Positions 42,790 to 52,228 of a stretch of 64,000 nucleotides of DNA are shown one piece after another. This stretch comes from JBFWIW01 sp050253535 (GTDB lineage Bacteria; Bacillota; Clostridia; Oscillospirales; Oscillospiraceae): assembly GCA_050253535.1 (NCBI GenBank), contig JBFWIW010000004.1, positions 4,857-68,856 on the forward strand. Direction: 5' to 3'. The position numbers and the translations under genes were made by a program. The stretch's first letter is position 1; each line of letters begins with the position of its first letter. Below the pieces are notes generated by a model. It did no database searches. It worked only from the letters and a program-made list of their open reading frames with translations, and was not told the origin of the DNA.

Positions 42790-44073
42790 TCAGCCGTTTA
42801 ATAAATTCGGAAGCAGCATGGATATGCCTGGAATGTAAGTAACAATGATCAGTACTGCCAGCAATGCAAGAATCATCGGGAATACGTCCTTTATGATATC
42901 GTTCATCTTAACCTTTGCGATACTGCAGCCGACATAGAGGTTTACGCCGACAGGCGGGGTCACAAGGCCTATTGCCAGGTTCACACATATCATGATTCCG
43001 AAAGCTGTTATGTTGTAGCCCATCTGCAATGCGACGGGAAGCAGAATGGGGACGAAGATATAGAGTGCGGAGACGGCATCCATTACCATGCCCGCAAGGA
43101 GCAGGATCAGGTTGCAAATTAGCAGGAAGACATAGACGTTTCCGCCGCTCACCGCCTCAAGCCATCTTCCGATTGTTGTGACCAGGCCGTTTACCTGAAC
43201 CATATAGGCAAACATGGAGGCAGAGATCATGACAAACATGACCTGCCCGGTAGAACCGGATGCGCTTGTCACGCTTTTTATAAGTTCCTTAAGCGACATC
43301 TTTTTGTAGACGAACGCGCCGACCAGAATTCCGTATACGGCAGAGACCGCCGCGGCTTCCGTCGGGGTGAAAATGCCGCCATATATGCCGCCCAAAATAA
43401 TGACGGGCATCATAAGTGCCCAGATTGCATCTTTTAAAGCGATGAGCCGTTCTTTACGGCTGGCCTTGGGTAAAAGTATGATATCCTGCTTTTTGGACAT
43501 AAAGAGGGAGCAGACGACTAGAGCCAATCCCATCAGTATTCCGGGAAGGAAACCGGCCATGAACAGAGACGCGACCGACGCGCCTGAGATACAGCCGTAG
43601 ACGATGAATGTGACGCTGGGAGGGATGATAACGCCAATTGCGCCGCCGCTTGCCATGAGTGCCGCGGCGAAGGACGGGCGGTAGCCTGCTGCCACCATGG
43701 CCGGAATGAGGATGACGCCCAGGGCCGCAACGGTGGCCGGACCGGATCCGGAAATCGCGGCGAAGAAGCAGCAGGTGATAACGCAGACGATGGCGAGGCC
43801 TGAGCGCAGGTGCCCGACACAGGTCCTGCAAAGTTCAATGAGCTTTTCGGAAATACCAGCCTTCTCCATGACGTTTCCGGCCAGAATGAAGAAAGGGATC
43901 GCGAGCAGCGAGTATTTATGCGTTGCGGCATAAGCATTTACCGGAAGGGAAGAGACGGAAAATACGGAGACCATGCAGGAGACAAGAGCAGAGACACCCA
44001 AAGAGACCGCGATCGACACATTGCACAGGAGCAATACGACGAAAAGGCCGAATAAAATAACAGCGGAATTCAT
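42790..44073 (-). CDS. TRAP transporter large permease A (DctM)
   Basis: 427 residues, about twelve hydrophobic helices. DctM motifs: LAIPFFILAGNVME, AISGSGPATVAALG, GAIGVIIPPSVTFIVYG, GGIYGGIFTPTEAAAVS and VTPPVGVNLYVG. It forms the sodium-driven elevator that moves the ligand delivered by the binding protein. Its ATG overlaps the DctQ stop by 4 bases. Confidence 0.95.
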   Translation of the reverse strand: MNSAVILFGLFVVLLLCNVSIAVSLGVSALVSCMVSVFSVSSLPVNAYAATHKYSLLAIPFFILAGNVMEKAGISEKLIELCRTCVGHLRSGLAIVCVITCCFFAAISGSGPATVAALGVILIPAMVAAGYRPSFAAALMASGGAIGVIIPPSVTFIVYGCISGASVASLFMAGFLPGILMGLALVVCSLFMSKKQDIILLPKASRKERLIALKDAIWALMMPVIILGGIYGGIFTPTEAAAVSAVYGILVGAFVYKKMSLKELIKSVTSASGSTGQVMFVMISASMFAYMVQVNGLVTTIGRWLEAVSGGNVYVFLLICNLILLLAGMVMDAVSALYIFVPILLPVALQMGYNITAFGIMICVNLAIGLVTPPVGVNLYVGCSIAKVKMNDIIKDVFPMILALLAVLIIVTYIPGISMLLPNLLNG

Positions 44074-44558
44074 TCGGGCACCTCAATTTCTTTGTCCTGG
44101 ACAGCCCAGATAAATTCTATCAGGAATCTGACTGTAATAAACGCGTAGCCGATCGGGAGTGCCGCTCCGTAGATCCACTCCGGCCACTGCATGGATGCTG
44201 TAATCTGTTTTGCAGCGAATTCGTCGTGGGCCATCAAAAAGCCAAGATAAGTCATATAGCCGCAGAATACGGTTGAGAGCGCATAGATAAAGATTGAAAA
44301 ATACCTCTGCACATTTTTGGGAACCGCATCGGTCACTACCGTGAGCCCCAGATGGATTTTTTTCCTAACGCCTACAGACGAGCCCATAAGCGAGATCAAA
44401 ACAAACAGGCCGGTTACAACTTCATCGGCGGAACTGAGCGCAATGTGAAAAATGAAACGCGAGCAGACGTTGATAAAAGAGAGCGTCAGCATAACTGTAA
44501 AGGTAGTGACGCAAAGCACTTTCTCAACTCTCGAGATACCTTTATCAAGCGATTTCAA
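44070..44558 (-). CDS. TRAP transporter small permease A (DctQ)
   Basis: 162 residues from TTG 44558, preceded by AAGGAAGG; a longer open frame to 44603 has no ribosome site and would start in the hairpin region. Four helices and the family core SRFIFHIALSSADEVVTGLF, MGSSVGVRKKIHLG. It partners the large permease to form the membrane complex. Confidence 0.88.
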   Translation of the reverse strand: MKSLDKGISRVEKVLCVTTFTVMLTLSFINVCSRFIFHIALSSADEVVTGLFVLISLMGSSVGVRKKIHLGLTVVTDAVPKNVQRYFSIFIYALSTVFCGYMTYLGFLMAHDEFAAKQITASMQWPEWIYGAALPIGYAFITVRFLIEFIWAVQDKEIEVPE

Positions 44559-44613
44559 GTTTGACCACCTTCCTTGGGGTGCGTTTGCGGCTGAAAGCCG
44601 CAAGACCCTTTTT

Positions 44614-44656
44614 ATGAAAACTGCCCAGGACAGTGTCAGCCGAGGGCAGTTTTCAT
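44614..44656 (-). promoter_or_regulatory. Intercistronic hairpin between binding protein A and DctQ A
   Basis: ATGAAAACTGCCC pairs perfectly with GGGCAGTTTTCAT around a 17-base loop, then ATAAAAAGGG. It lies 28 bases after the binding-protein stop. It probably causes partial termination or protects the upstream mRNA, raising binding-protein output over the membrane subunits. Systems B and C have similar hairpins in the same place. Confidence 0.75.
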
Positions 44657-44683
44657 ATTTTGTTTATCTGAGTTAAGGCTTAT

Positions 44684-45796
44684 CTATTTGGCAGTAACCG
44701 CGCTGATATCGATACCGAAGGCAGTAAAGGCGTCGGCGCCGTACTTCTCATAGAAATAGTCGTAATATCCGTCGCTTATAAGCTTGTCCTTGAAGACTTT
44801 GATCTGGTCTGCGGTCAGATCAGTCACCTTAACGCCATAGTCAACAATGGCCTGTCTCTGAGAGGCCTCGTTATCAACCACATTCTGGCAGCCGGTGCGG
44901 CAGACCTCCTGGGCGCACGACTGAAGGACTGCCTTTGTTGCGTCGTTTAGTTTATCCCAGGACTCGGTGTTGAAGAATAGGCCGAAAGCGCCATAGCTGT
45001 AGTTCCAGACGGTTATGTATTTCTGGACCTCGTAGAAGGAGTTGTTGTAAATGAGGTCAAAGCCGTTCTCCTGTCCGTCAACGGTGCTCTGTGACAGAGC
45101 TGTGTACAGTTCGCTGAAGCTGAGAGTCAGGGGGTCGGCGCCCAGAATGGTGAACACCTTCATAAAGGGTTCGCCGCCGGGAACGCGGAGCTTAAGATCC
45201 GAAAGATCAGCCAGTGTGGTGACCTCGTGCTTGTTGTTTGTGAGCTGGCGGAGACCGTTGTGTATGAAGCCGAGGGTGGTTATGCCCTGCGCACTCATTT
45301 TGTCGGCCACATACTGGCCGGCTGTGGCGTTCAGCATGCTCTCGGCCTTGTCATAGGAGTCGAGATTCCAGGCGAGGTTTAGCGTAAGCAGGCTCTGATC
45401 CAGGGAAGAAATGACATCGACTGGCTCGAAGGCGCAGTCTGTAGAGCCGTTGACAAGGAGGTCGACGCCCTTGGGCATATCACCGCCGGAGAGCTGGTCG
45501 GAGGGATAGGTGGAGATTTCAACCGCGCCGCCGGTGGCCTCTTTTACCTTGTCGGCGAACAGAACGCACATCTTGGCGGCGTTTGAATTCTCGCCGACTG
45601 TGGTAGACATGAGCAGCTTCGCCTCGGTGTACTCGACGCCGGTGACCGTGGCGGAGGAGGCGGTGCTTGAGGTCGCCGCGCTGCCGGAGCTTGTGCCTGT
45701 GCCGGCAGAGCCGCCGCTGCATGCGGCAAGGGATAAGATCATTAATAGAGAAAGCAGGACTGCAATCGCCTTTTGACTGGCATTGGTCTTTTTCAT
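44684..45796 (-). CDS. TRAP transporter substrate-binding protein A (DctP)
   Basis: 370 residues from ATG 45796 (GGGAGG 9 bases upstream; the longer frame adds a basic leader with no site). A signal peptide ends with a lipobox-like LSLAAC, followed by a Ser/Thr/Gly-rich tether. DctP features are the acid-binding Arg segment DLKLRVPGGEPFMKV, the GADPLTLSFSELYTALSQ stretch and VDGQENGFDL. It captures an acidic substrate outside the cell for the DctQM complex. Confidence 0.93.
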   Translation of the reverse strand: MKKTNASQKAIAVLLSLLMILSLAACSGGSAGTGTSSGSAATSSTASSATVTGVEYTEAKLLMSTTVGENSNAAKMCVLFADKVKEATGGAVEISTYPSDQLSGGDMPKGVDLLVNGSTDCAFEPVDVISSLDQSLLTLNLAWNLDSYDKAESMLNATAGQYVADKMSAQGITTLGFIHNGLRQLTNNKHEVTTLADLSDLKLRVPGGEPFMKVFTILGADPLTLSFSELYTALSQSTVDGQENGFDLIYNNSFYEVQKYITVWNYSYGAFGLFFNTESWDKLNDATKAVLQSCAQEVCRTGCQNVVDNEASQRQAIVDYGVKVTDLTADQIKVFKDKLISDGYYDYFYEKYGADAFTAFGIDISAVTAK

Positions 45797-45827
45797 GAAA
45801 TGTATCCTCCCAAATGTTTTATTTAAT

Positions 45828-46739
45828 TTAATTTTCCGAACGGATTTCAATTCCGGCAAGCTCCTCGTAGAGTTTTATAATGGCGCAGTTGTCCTTGCCG
45901 CCGAGCCCCCTGACCTGCGCTATTTCAAATAACTCGCAGACAAGGTTTGCAACGGGCATAGGGAATTTAATGTTCTTAGCCATATCTACGGCAAGCTTTA
46001 TGTCCTTGGTATGCAGGTCAATGCTGAAGCCCGGCTCAAAGTTGCCCTTCAGTATCTCGGGCATACGGTCTTCCAGAGCCCAGCAGCGGCCGGAGCCCTT
46101 GGTGATGACGCTTCGCATAATAACGGGGTCCGCGCCGAACTTTGTGCCAAGTGTAAACGCCTCGGACATGGAGACGAGGTTTATTGCGGACATCAGCTGA
46201 TTGACTACCTTGACCGCCTGACCGCTGCCGCTGGGACCGCAGTAAATGATGTTCTTGCCGACTATCTCAAATACCGGCATAATATCGTCGATCAGTTCCT
46301 TTTTACCGGCGCACATAATTGTGAGTGTGCCGTTTGTGGCTCCGCTCACGCCGCCGCTGACAGGGCCTTCAACAAATTTGATGCCCCTGGATTCCAGATC
46401 CGCGGCAATGTCCTTTGTGACATCCGGGGATATGCTGCTCATATCGGCTATGAACAGATCCGCGGCAGTGGCGCTGAGTAAGCCACCCTCGCCATAGATG
46501 ACGGTTTTTACATGGGGAGAGTTGGGGAGCATGGTGATTACGGTATTGGTGTATTTAAGTATATCACCCGCGTGATCGACCGACGTCACATTTTCCTGAT
46601 AGGGGAGATTTGCTATTACTTCCTTATTTATGTCACAGGCAATAATTTTTTTGCCGGCTTTGAGGAGATTGGAGGCCATTCCAAAGCCCATGTGGCCCAG
46701 TCCCACAAAACCTACAGTGTTTAATTCTCTCATTGTCAT
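45828..46739 (-). CDS. Beta-hydroxyacid dehydrogenase (GarR/MmsB/LtnD family)
   Basis: 303 residues (or 301 from ATG 46733, which has better spacing to AGGAG). Rossmann start VGFVGLGHMGFGMASNLLKAG, substrate-site FVEGPVSGGVSGATNGTL, catalytic Lys in GSGQAVKVVNQLM, and DLHTKDIKLAVDMAK. The family includes tartronate-semialdehyde reductase, 3-hydroxyisobutyrate and L-threonate dehydrogenases. In a threonate/erythronate setting, LtnD-like oxidation of the C2 hydroxyl is plausible, although the usual OtnI and OtnC partners are absent here. Confidence 0.9.
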   Translation of the reverse strand: MTMRELNTVGFVGLGHMGFGMASNLLKAGKKIIACDINKEVIANLPYQENVTSVDHAGDILKYTNTVITMLPNSPHVKTVIYGEGGLLSATAADLFIADMSSISPDVTKDIAADLESRGIKFVEGPVSGGVSGATNGTLTIMCAGKKELIDDIMPVFEIVGKNIIYCGPSGSGQAVKVVNQLMSAINLVSMSEAFTLGTKFGADPVIMRSVITKGSGRCWALEDRMPEILKGNFEPGFSIDLHTKDIKLAVDMAKNIKFPMPVANLVCELFEIAQVRGLGGKDNCAIIKLYEELAGIEIRSEN

Positions 46740-46799
46740 TAAACTCCTAATTTACCATAATTGAAATGTTAATTAATTGGAAAAGAAAACAAGCGGAGG

Positions 46800-47270
46800 C
46801 TACCTGGGCTGGAACTGGGTAAGATCGGTTTCCTCATCGTAGCCGCGGAGCATCTGGGCGCCGTTGCATTCGATGATCATAACATCAACGGTGGTAAGCG
46901 TACGGTTATACCCCTTTACCATGTGACCACCAAACACATTGCCCTCGGCATCGCACATTGTGCCGTGGAAGTGGATATCACACTGACCTTCCTTCTGGCA
47001 GACAACGCCGGTCCCGGATAAAAATTCAACGGGGCTGCCACGTTCGATGACGTCGCCGTAGCCTGCGTCTACCTTGCATTTCACCTTGGGAACAAGATAC
47101 ATATAGCCTGCGTGAGAAAAACTGCCGAAGCAAGTGACATATGCGTATTTAACGCCATGCTTTTCGCAGACAGCCTCAATGCCTTCCAAAAGGTCGGTAC
47201 CGGGCAGCAGTCGTGCAGGGATCATCTTTCCAGTTGTTGCAGATGCGCTTTCAAATCTGATTTCGTTCAT
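46800..47270 (-). CDS. PPC-domain (DUF296) protein
   Basis: 156 residues from ATG 47270 (AAGGAGG 8 bases upstream). PPC fold with ARLLPGTDLLEGIEAVCEKH, AYVTCFGSFSHAGY and the histidine pattern HFHGTMCDAEGNVFGGHMV. Stand-alone bacterial PPC proteins are trimeric and their role is unsettled; some bind DNA, others a metal through the HxH...H residues seen here. As first gene of the system A operon it may be an enzyme or sensor for the pathway. Confidence 0.8.
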   Translation of the reverse strand: MNEIRFESASATTGKMIPARLLPGTDLLEGIEAVCEKHGVKYAYVTCFGSFSHAGYMYLVPKVKCKVDAGYGDVIERGSPVEFLSGTGVVCQKEGQCDIHFHGTMCDAEGNVFGGHMVKGYNRTLTTVDVMIIECNGAQMLRGYDEETDLTQFQPR

Positions 47271-47549
47271 TAATGTTTCCTCCTTAAAATCCGAGTTGTT
47301 ATTTTGGACAAAATCCACAAGATGTGTGGCGATATTGTCCTTGTATTATCTATTTTAACTGCAACTTATAAAAGGACAACAAAATAATTCATGAAAGTGT
47401 TTATAATTTTAACAATATGTTTACAAAAAGCCGCAGACAATTTAACGGCTGTGCAGCTTGCTCCAAGAAAGAATTATTGTAATAACATGAATATTGTCAT
47501 TATTAGCAGAGATGAATGGGCTGTTCTTCTTATCAAACTGATATTTGAA

Positions 47550-47589
47550 AAATAAAATTTCCATCGTAATTTTATCTTACGATGGAAAT
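47550..47589 (-). terminator. Terminator of the LysR gene
   Basis: ATTTCCATCGTAA pairs perfectly with TTACGATGGAAAT (13 bp), with TTTTATTTTTC following on the minus strand. The other part of the gap 47271-47680 is the promoter region of system A. It contains GGACAAAATCC and GGACAATAT on the same face but no clear promoter match. Confidence 0.88.
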
Positions 47590-47680
47590 ATTTAATTTTT
47601 TATATACGCTTTTCGCAGGAGAAACGTAGCCAATAATATTTTGTAACATACTTTATGAAAAAAGAAAACCCGATTAATAA

Positions 47681-48586
47681 TTATTCATTATCATTTGCAG
47701 AGTATATTGGATCTTCATTTGCCCTGATAAAATAATTTCTCGAAAAATCAAGAAATAACTGCACTAAAGCGTTGTTTTCGGAAGCCTTATTATAAATAAC
47801 ATAATCCTCGCGCATCAGGGGAGAGCCGTTCAAAAAGGACAACGGTACCGACAGTAAATTTTCATTTTCATAGAAATGTCTGTCAATGAGTATCCCATAG
47901 CCGAGACCGGCGCGAATCATCGCTACACTGACATTACCGGAGGGGACTGTTATCATAACCTTCGGCGGCTTCGCGAATCTATCGTACCACCAGTTATCTA
48001 TGAGCATTTTGTTTATCTGTTCACGCTCAACGGCTATTTGAGGTACATCGGGAAGACAATTGATATCTACCGGTTTTTTTGAAACCAAATATGCCCGTTC
48101 AATATTAAAAACGAAATTTTCGACATTCCATCTGGATAGATCTCTCACAAAACCGGCGTGAAATTTCTGCGAATATACCATTTCGGATATGTATGAATTT
48201 GTGCCGCATTGCAGCCGCAAATCAATTCTGGGGTACTGATCGGTAAACTGTTTTATCAGATCGGGCAGTTCATATTGAGCAATCGCGCTTGCTGATCCAA
48301 GCTTTAATGTACCAATATAATTATTGCTGTCCAAAGAAATTTCATTTTTAAAATCATTGTATTGCCCGATGCTGTTCTCCGCATACTGCAGCAGCCGTTC
48401 GCCCTCCGGTGTGAAGACCACGCCTTTTGCTGTACGGATTACTATATTTATTTCGAGCTCCTTTTCAATTCTCATAATTTTCTTTGTAAGCGCAGGCTGA
48501 GAAATGTAAAGCTGTTTGGAAGCAAGAGTAATATTTTTACAGCGATATAGAGCCTGCAGTACCTCCCAGTCATTATTAAAAAGCAT
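47681..48586 (-). CDS. LysR-family transcriptional regulator
   Basis: 301 residues. The N-terminal winged HTH is clear (VLQALYRCKNITLASKQLYI, SQPALTKKIMRIEKEL) and is followed by the periplasmic-binding-like effector domain (GTLKLGSASAIAQYELPDLI). It lies upstream of system A on the same strand and divergent from system B, so it could control either. The 591-base gap between it and system B (48587-49177) is AT-rich and is the natural place for its operators. Confidence 0.92.
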   Translation of the reverse strand: MLFNNDWEVLQALYRCKNITLASKQLYISQPALTKKIMRIEKELEINIVIRTAKGVVFTPEGERLLQYAENSIGQYNDFKNEISLDSNNYIGTLKLGSASAIAQYELPDLIKQFTDQYPRIDLRLQCGTNSYISEMVYSQKFHAGFVRDLSRWNVENFVFNIERAYLVSKKPVDINCLPDVPQIAVEREQINKMLIDNWWYDRFAKPPKVMITVPSGNVSVAMIRAGLGYGILIDRHFYENENLLSVPLSFLNGSPLMREDYVIYNKASENNALVQLFLDFSRNYFIRANEDPIYSANDNE

Positions 48587-49177
48587 ACTGAAACCTCCGA
48601 TCCATTCTTATTAATTATAGTTACAATATTATCTCTTTAAGAATATCATTTATATTAGGCAAAGCAAGCAAAAATCGACACTATATTACCAATTATTTAT
48701 GCTAATGTTTATAAATATAAAGACAAATAGCATTAAATGGGGTATCTGATTGAAGTGCGCCTGAGATTCCCTGATGTTATGGCTTTACATTATATATTGA
48801 TATTTTACTTGGGATTGTACTGATGGTATCATCAAACAAACAGAGCGTTAAATATTCAGGCATGAGAGTATTGCTGCAATCTTGAGACGATTATGCATTG
48901 CGTCAATATTACATAATTTCCGATTACAGTAATACGAGCCATTCTCTTTGTAATCTCATATTGTCTCTTTATGCAATGACCATTGTGTGGCTCTGAGGGT
49001 TATTCATGAGGAGATAACACAGATTATATTGCCTGAATAAAAACTGTTGATGAATAAATGAAGGGAGACAAAAAGAATTTTCCCCGGCGTACATGTTATG
49101 CTTCGGTCATCGGTCGATAGTATTTTTTAAGCGTGTTGCCGAAAATGGCAAATGATTACAGTTTAAGGAGAGTAAAT

Positions 49178-50020
49178 ATGGCTTTTGTTAACAATTATGA
49201 AATGATAGATATCGCACGTGCGCTAGATATGCGCAGCGGCGAGTACAAGGATGCTTATCGTATGTTCATAGGACCCGGCATCGGAGGCGATGAACCCGAT
49301 TATGGTCACTGCCTTAGAAGAGTATTCGACACAGATAACCTGTCCATGCTCCGTATTCCTTCCGCCCCAGGCCTCAGATCTCCCGCGAAACCGGGTTATG
49401 TATATCATCCCGGCCAGGCTGAGATAGAGTATTGTCTTTATGGTGAGAGAAGGATCAGTTATCCCGACGGCAAGAAATACTATCTGCATCCCTATTCCGT
49501 TTTCATGCACGCGCCTGACCAGCCTCACGGCATGGAAGGCCTGAGCGTCGGCAAGTCCGGCGTTATCTGCTTCCACAGCGCAAAGGTTTCCCAGGTTGGA
49601 CGCGCACTGTGGCCGGCAGGTAAGTTCTATGAGGCCGAAAACGGCTATACCGTCGCGCATACCCCTGAAATGGCCGTGTGGGAAGGCTCTCCGGAAGGCA
49701 TTGAAATCAAACATGTTGCCGAAACCTATAAGATGGCTTTCTGCGATGTTGTTATTAAGCCCGGCGCGAGCACTTCCCCGAAGTTCTTTAAAAAAGATAA
49801 CTGCGATTCCATAGTATTTGTCGTATCCGGCACAGGCCTGTTTGTCTATCCGGATAAGGCATACTGCATAGAAGAAGAGATGGCAGCTTATAATCACGCC
49901 GGTCAGCCGTACAGATACATGAACACCGGCAAAGAAGATCTTCATCTCGCTGTATGTCACCATGCCGAGCATTTTGAAGATGTCGTCAGTACGGAAGTGA
50001 GAGCCAGCGATTTAGCGTAA
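49178..50020 (+). CDS. Double-cupin protein, system B paralogue 1
   Basis: 280 residues from ATG 49178 (AAGGAG 8 bases upstream; the longer frame from TTG lacks a site). Two cupin-like halves: one around residues 75-140 (PGYVYHPGQAEIEYCLYG, HPYSVFMHAPDQPHGMEG) and one around 205-270 (FCDVVIKPGASTSPKFFKK, VVSGTGLFVYPD, AGQPYRYMNTG). The starts MAFVNNYEMIDIARAL and MAFVNDYKIMDVFNAI show it is a paralogue of the next gene. Several His/Glu are placed to bind a metal. An isomerase, lyase or oxygenase-fold enzyme for the imported compound is likely, but I do not recognise the family. Confidence 0.75.
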   Translation: MAFVNNYEMIDIARALDMRSGEYKDAYRMFIGPGIGGDEPDYGHCLRRVFDTDNLSMLRIPSAPGLRSPAKPGYVYHPGQAEIEYCLYGERRISYPDGKKYYLHPYSVFMHAPDQPHGMEGLSVGKSGVICFHSAKVSQVGRALWPAGKFYEAENGYTVAHTPEMAVWEGSPEGIEIKHVAETYKMAFCDVVIKPGASTSPKFFKKDNCDSIVFVVSGTGLFVYPDKAYCIEEEMAAYNHAGQPYRYMNTGKEDLHLAVCHHAEHFEDVVSTEVRASDLA

Positions 50021-50072
50021 TTGTAACTGCTATTAATTATGTTAAATACCAGAATATTTTAGGAGGATAAAC

Positions 50073-50909
50073 ATGGCTTTTGTTAATGACTATAAAATAA
50101 TGGATGTTTTCAACGCTATCGACGTGCACACAGGCGAAATGCTGATCCCCGCGCGTATTTATGTCGGCGGCAGTTTCGACGGCGGAAAGCCCGATTACGG
50201 CCAGTGTATGCAGAGGGTAATCAACACAGACGAGCTCTCTTACCTTTATAAAATTCCCGATCCGCGTATGGATTGGCCTCAGGCGCCCGGCTACGGGTAT
50301 CACGACAATTCCGATGAGGTCGGATACATAATCAGCGGCACATTTGACATCACTTATCCCGATGGAAAGAAGGATCATATCGGCCCTGGAAATGCCTATC
50401 ATATAAGCAAGGGTCAGGGATACCGCTTTGAAGGTGCCGACGATAATCTTGGCGCGGCATATGCGGTGTTCTACAGCAAAAAGGTTCAGGCGGTCTCCAG
50501 CAAACCATTTGAGAGCGGAGAAATTAAGGACGGCCATGAAGTGAAATTCGTCCCCGATATCGCGAAGAAATCAGATGCGCCCAAGGGTATTCAAATGGCG
50601 CTCATCTCTGCCAGTGACGATGTCGTGCTTTATGACGTCGTTGTGAAGCCGGGTACGGTTTATCCGGAAAAAGGCTATATGACCAATAACTGCACCCAGA
50701 TTATCGTCGTTGTTTCCGGCAGCGGAACGGGCATATATCCCGATAAGGACTATTCCTTTGTCAAAGAGACAGCGGCGTACCACAAAGCGGGACAGCCATA
50801 CAAATATGCAAATACCGGCAGCGAAGACCTGCATATGCTTGTGGCGTTCAATGCGAAAGATGAAAAAACCATCAGCAGCAAAGCTGTTGAGATTACTGAT
50901 TTCGTCTGA
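50073..50909 (+). CDS. Double-cupin protein, system B paralogue 2
   Basis: 278 residues with AGGAGG before ATG 50073. It aligns with the preceding protein over its whole length: PDYGQCMQRVINTDEL matches PDYGHCLRRVFDTDNL, and both have SYPDGKK or TYPDGKK and KAGQPYKYANTG / HAGQPYRYMNTG. The N-terminal cupin metal ligands differ (the HxP-Q-H pattern of paralogue 1 is partly replaced), so the two may act as a heteromer or on successive steps. It is followed without a terminator by the TRAP binding protein. Confidence 0.75.
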   Translation: MAFVNDYKIMDVFNAIDVHTGEMLIPARIYVGGSFDGGKPDYGQCMQRVINTDELSYLYKIPDPRMDWPQAPGYGYHDNSDEVGYIISGTFDITYPDGKKDHIGPGNAYHISKGQGYRFEGADDNLGAAYAVFYSKKVQAVSSKPFESGEIKDGHEVKFVPDIAKKSDAPKGIQMALISASDDVVLYDVVVKPGTVYPEKGYMTNNCTQIIVVVSGSGTGIYPDKDYSFVKETAAYHKAGQPYKYANTGSEDLHMLVAFNAKDEKTISSKAVEITDFV

Positions 50910-50972
50910 TACATTCTAAATAGGTTAAGAAGGTATGCGATTAAATAATTTAATAATGAAAGATGGTGCGAA

Positions 50973-52127
50973 ATGAAAAAAATTGTCAGCATAATCCTTG
51001 CCATGGTGTTCCTTTTCATAGCTGGGTGTGCTTCCGCTGCGCCTGCTCAGACATCCAGCACCTCCGGTACCGCAGCCCAGCAGCCTTCTGAAACCACATC
51101 CACAAGTTCAAGCACCGCAGATGAATTGACCGAGGCGTTAAACAGCATGAAGCCTGTTGCTCTGAACTTCGGCGTATCCCTGGGTGCATCCCACGGCCTG
51201 CTGGCGGGAATTCAGGAGTTCGCCGACAAGGTGACGGAAGCGACAGACGGTAAAGTTACTTTTACACTTTATCCCGGCGAATCTCTGGTGAAAAATTCTG
51301 AGCTCTATACCAGTTTGCTGAGCGGCGCGGTTGACATTGTTGAGACGGATCCGGGTTATTCCGTAGCATATTTTCCATACATAACGATCTACTCTCAATC
51401 CGGAACGGATTATGCTTCTTATTATGCCACAAACAAAGTAATAAACAAACTGTTGGATAAGAACGCTTACGATATCCCGGATCTGGATAACTCGGAGATC
51501 CTCTTCGGATTTAATATGACCACCCAAACCGGTATTGCCTATAATGGGGATGCGGTAACCGAACTGGCTGATATGAAGGGACTTCAGCTTCGCGGAACAG
51601 GTTACGCTATTTCAATGATCAACGCTTTGGGAGCGACGCCTGTAGGGATCGGAATGGCGGAGTGTTATGAAGCGCTCACAAAGGGCACCATTGACGCGGC
51701 GATTACTTCCTGGGAAGCAATGTACAACTGGAAGCTGGCAGAAGTGACCAAGAGCTATCTTAACCTCAGTATCGGCGTCACCTCTTTCCATATTGTTGCA
51801 ATTAACAAAGACGTTTGGGACGCTTTCCCGGCACCGGTACAGGAAGTTATCAAAGAAACCGCGGACGAGGTATCCTTTGAGATGGCCGATCTTGCGAGAG
51901 AGGGCGATAAGAAAGGTTACGACCTTGCTATTCAGAACGGAGTTGTTTTAAAGGACCTGACTGATGCACAAAAGGCAGAATGGGTTAACGCTTTGTCAGG
52001 TGTCAAGGATGAGTGGATTGCCAATACCGTTAAGCTTGGATACAGTGAAGATGAAGTCAGGGCCTGGGTCGATTACTTCAACTCCGTCAGAGAAGAAATC
52101 AATAAAGAATATCCCACCGCACCATAA
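50973..52127 (+). CDS. TRAP transporter substrate-binding protein B (DctP)
   Basis: 384 residues with lipobox FIAGC and a long Ser/Thr tether. Conserved landmarks: DLAIQ-type C-terminal helix, KGLQLRGTGYAISMINALGA (acid-binding Arg), GIGMAECYEALTKGTIDAAI. In place of the usual DGQEN segment it has DAAITSWEAM, so its ligand probably differs from that of systems A and C. Confidence 0.92.
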   Translation: MKKIVSIILAMVFLFIAGCASAAPAQTSSTSGTAAQQPSETTSTSSSTADELTEALNSMKPVALNFGVSLGASHGLLAGIQEFADKVTEATDGKVTFTLYPGESLVKNSELYTSLLSGAVDIVETDPGYSVAYFPYITIYSQSGTDYASYYATNKVINKLLDKNAYDIPDLDNSEILFGFNMTTQTGIAYNGDAVTELADMKGLQLRGTGYAISMINALGATPVGIGMAECYEALTKGTIDAAITSWEAMYNWKLAEVTKSYLNLSIGVTSFHIVAINKDVWDAFPAPVQEVIKETADEVSFEMADLAREGDKKGYDLAIQNGVVLKDLTDAQKAEWVNALSGVKDEWIANTVKLGYSEDEVRAWVDYFNSVREEINKEYPTAP

Positions 52128-52162
52128 GCTTTCTCCTTTTTTGTTTTCCTTTTCGCTGTGCT

Positions 52163-52195
52163 CTGTAACGCCGCGGTAATGCTGTGGCGCTACAG
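52163..52195 (+). promoter_or_regulatory. Imperfect intercistronic hairpin between binding protein B and DctQ B
   Basis: CTGTAaCGCC pairs with GGCGcTACAG with mismatches. It is weaker than the hairpins of systems A and C but in the same position, after the binding-protein stop. Confidence 0.5.
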
Positions 52196-52228
52196 GGTGG
52201 CAGCGGCGATAACGAGAGGATGTTATAT

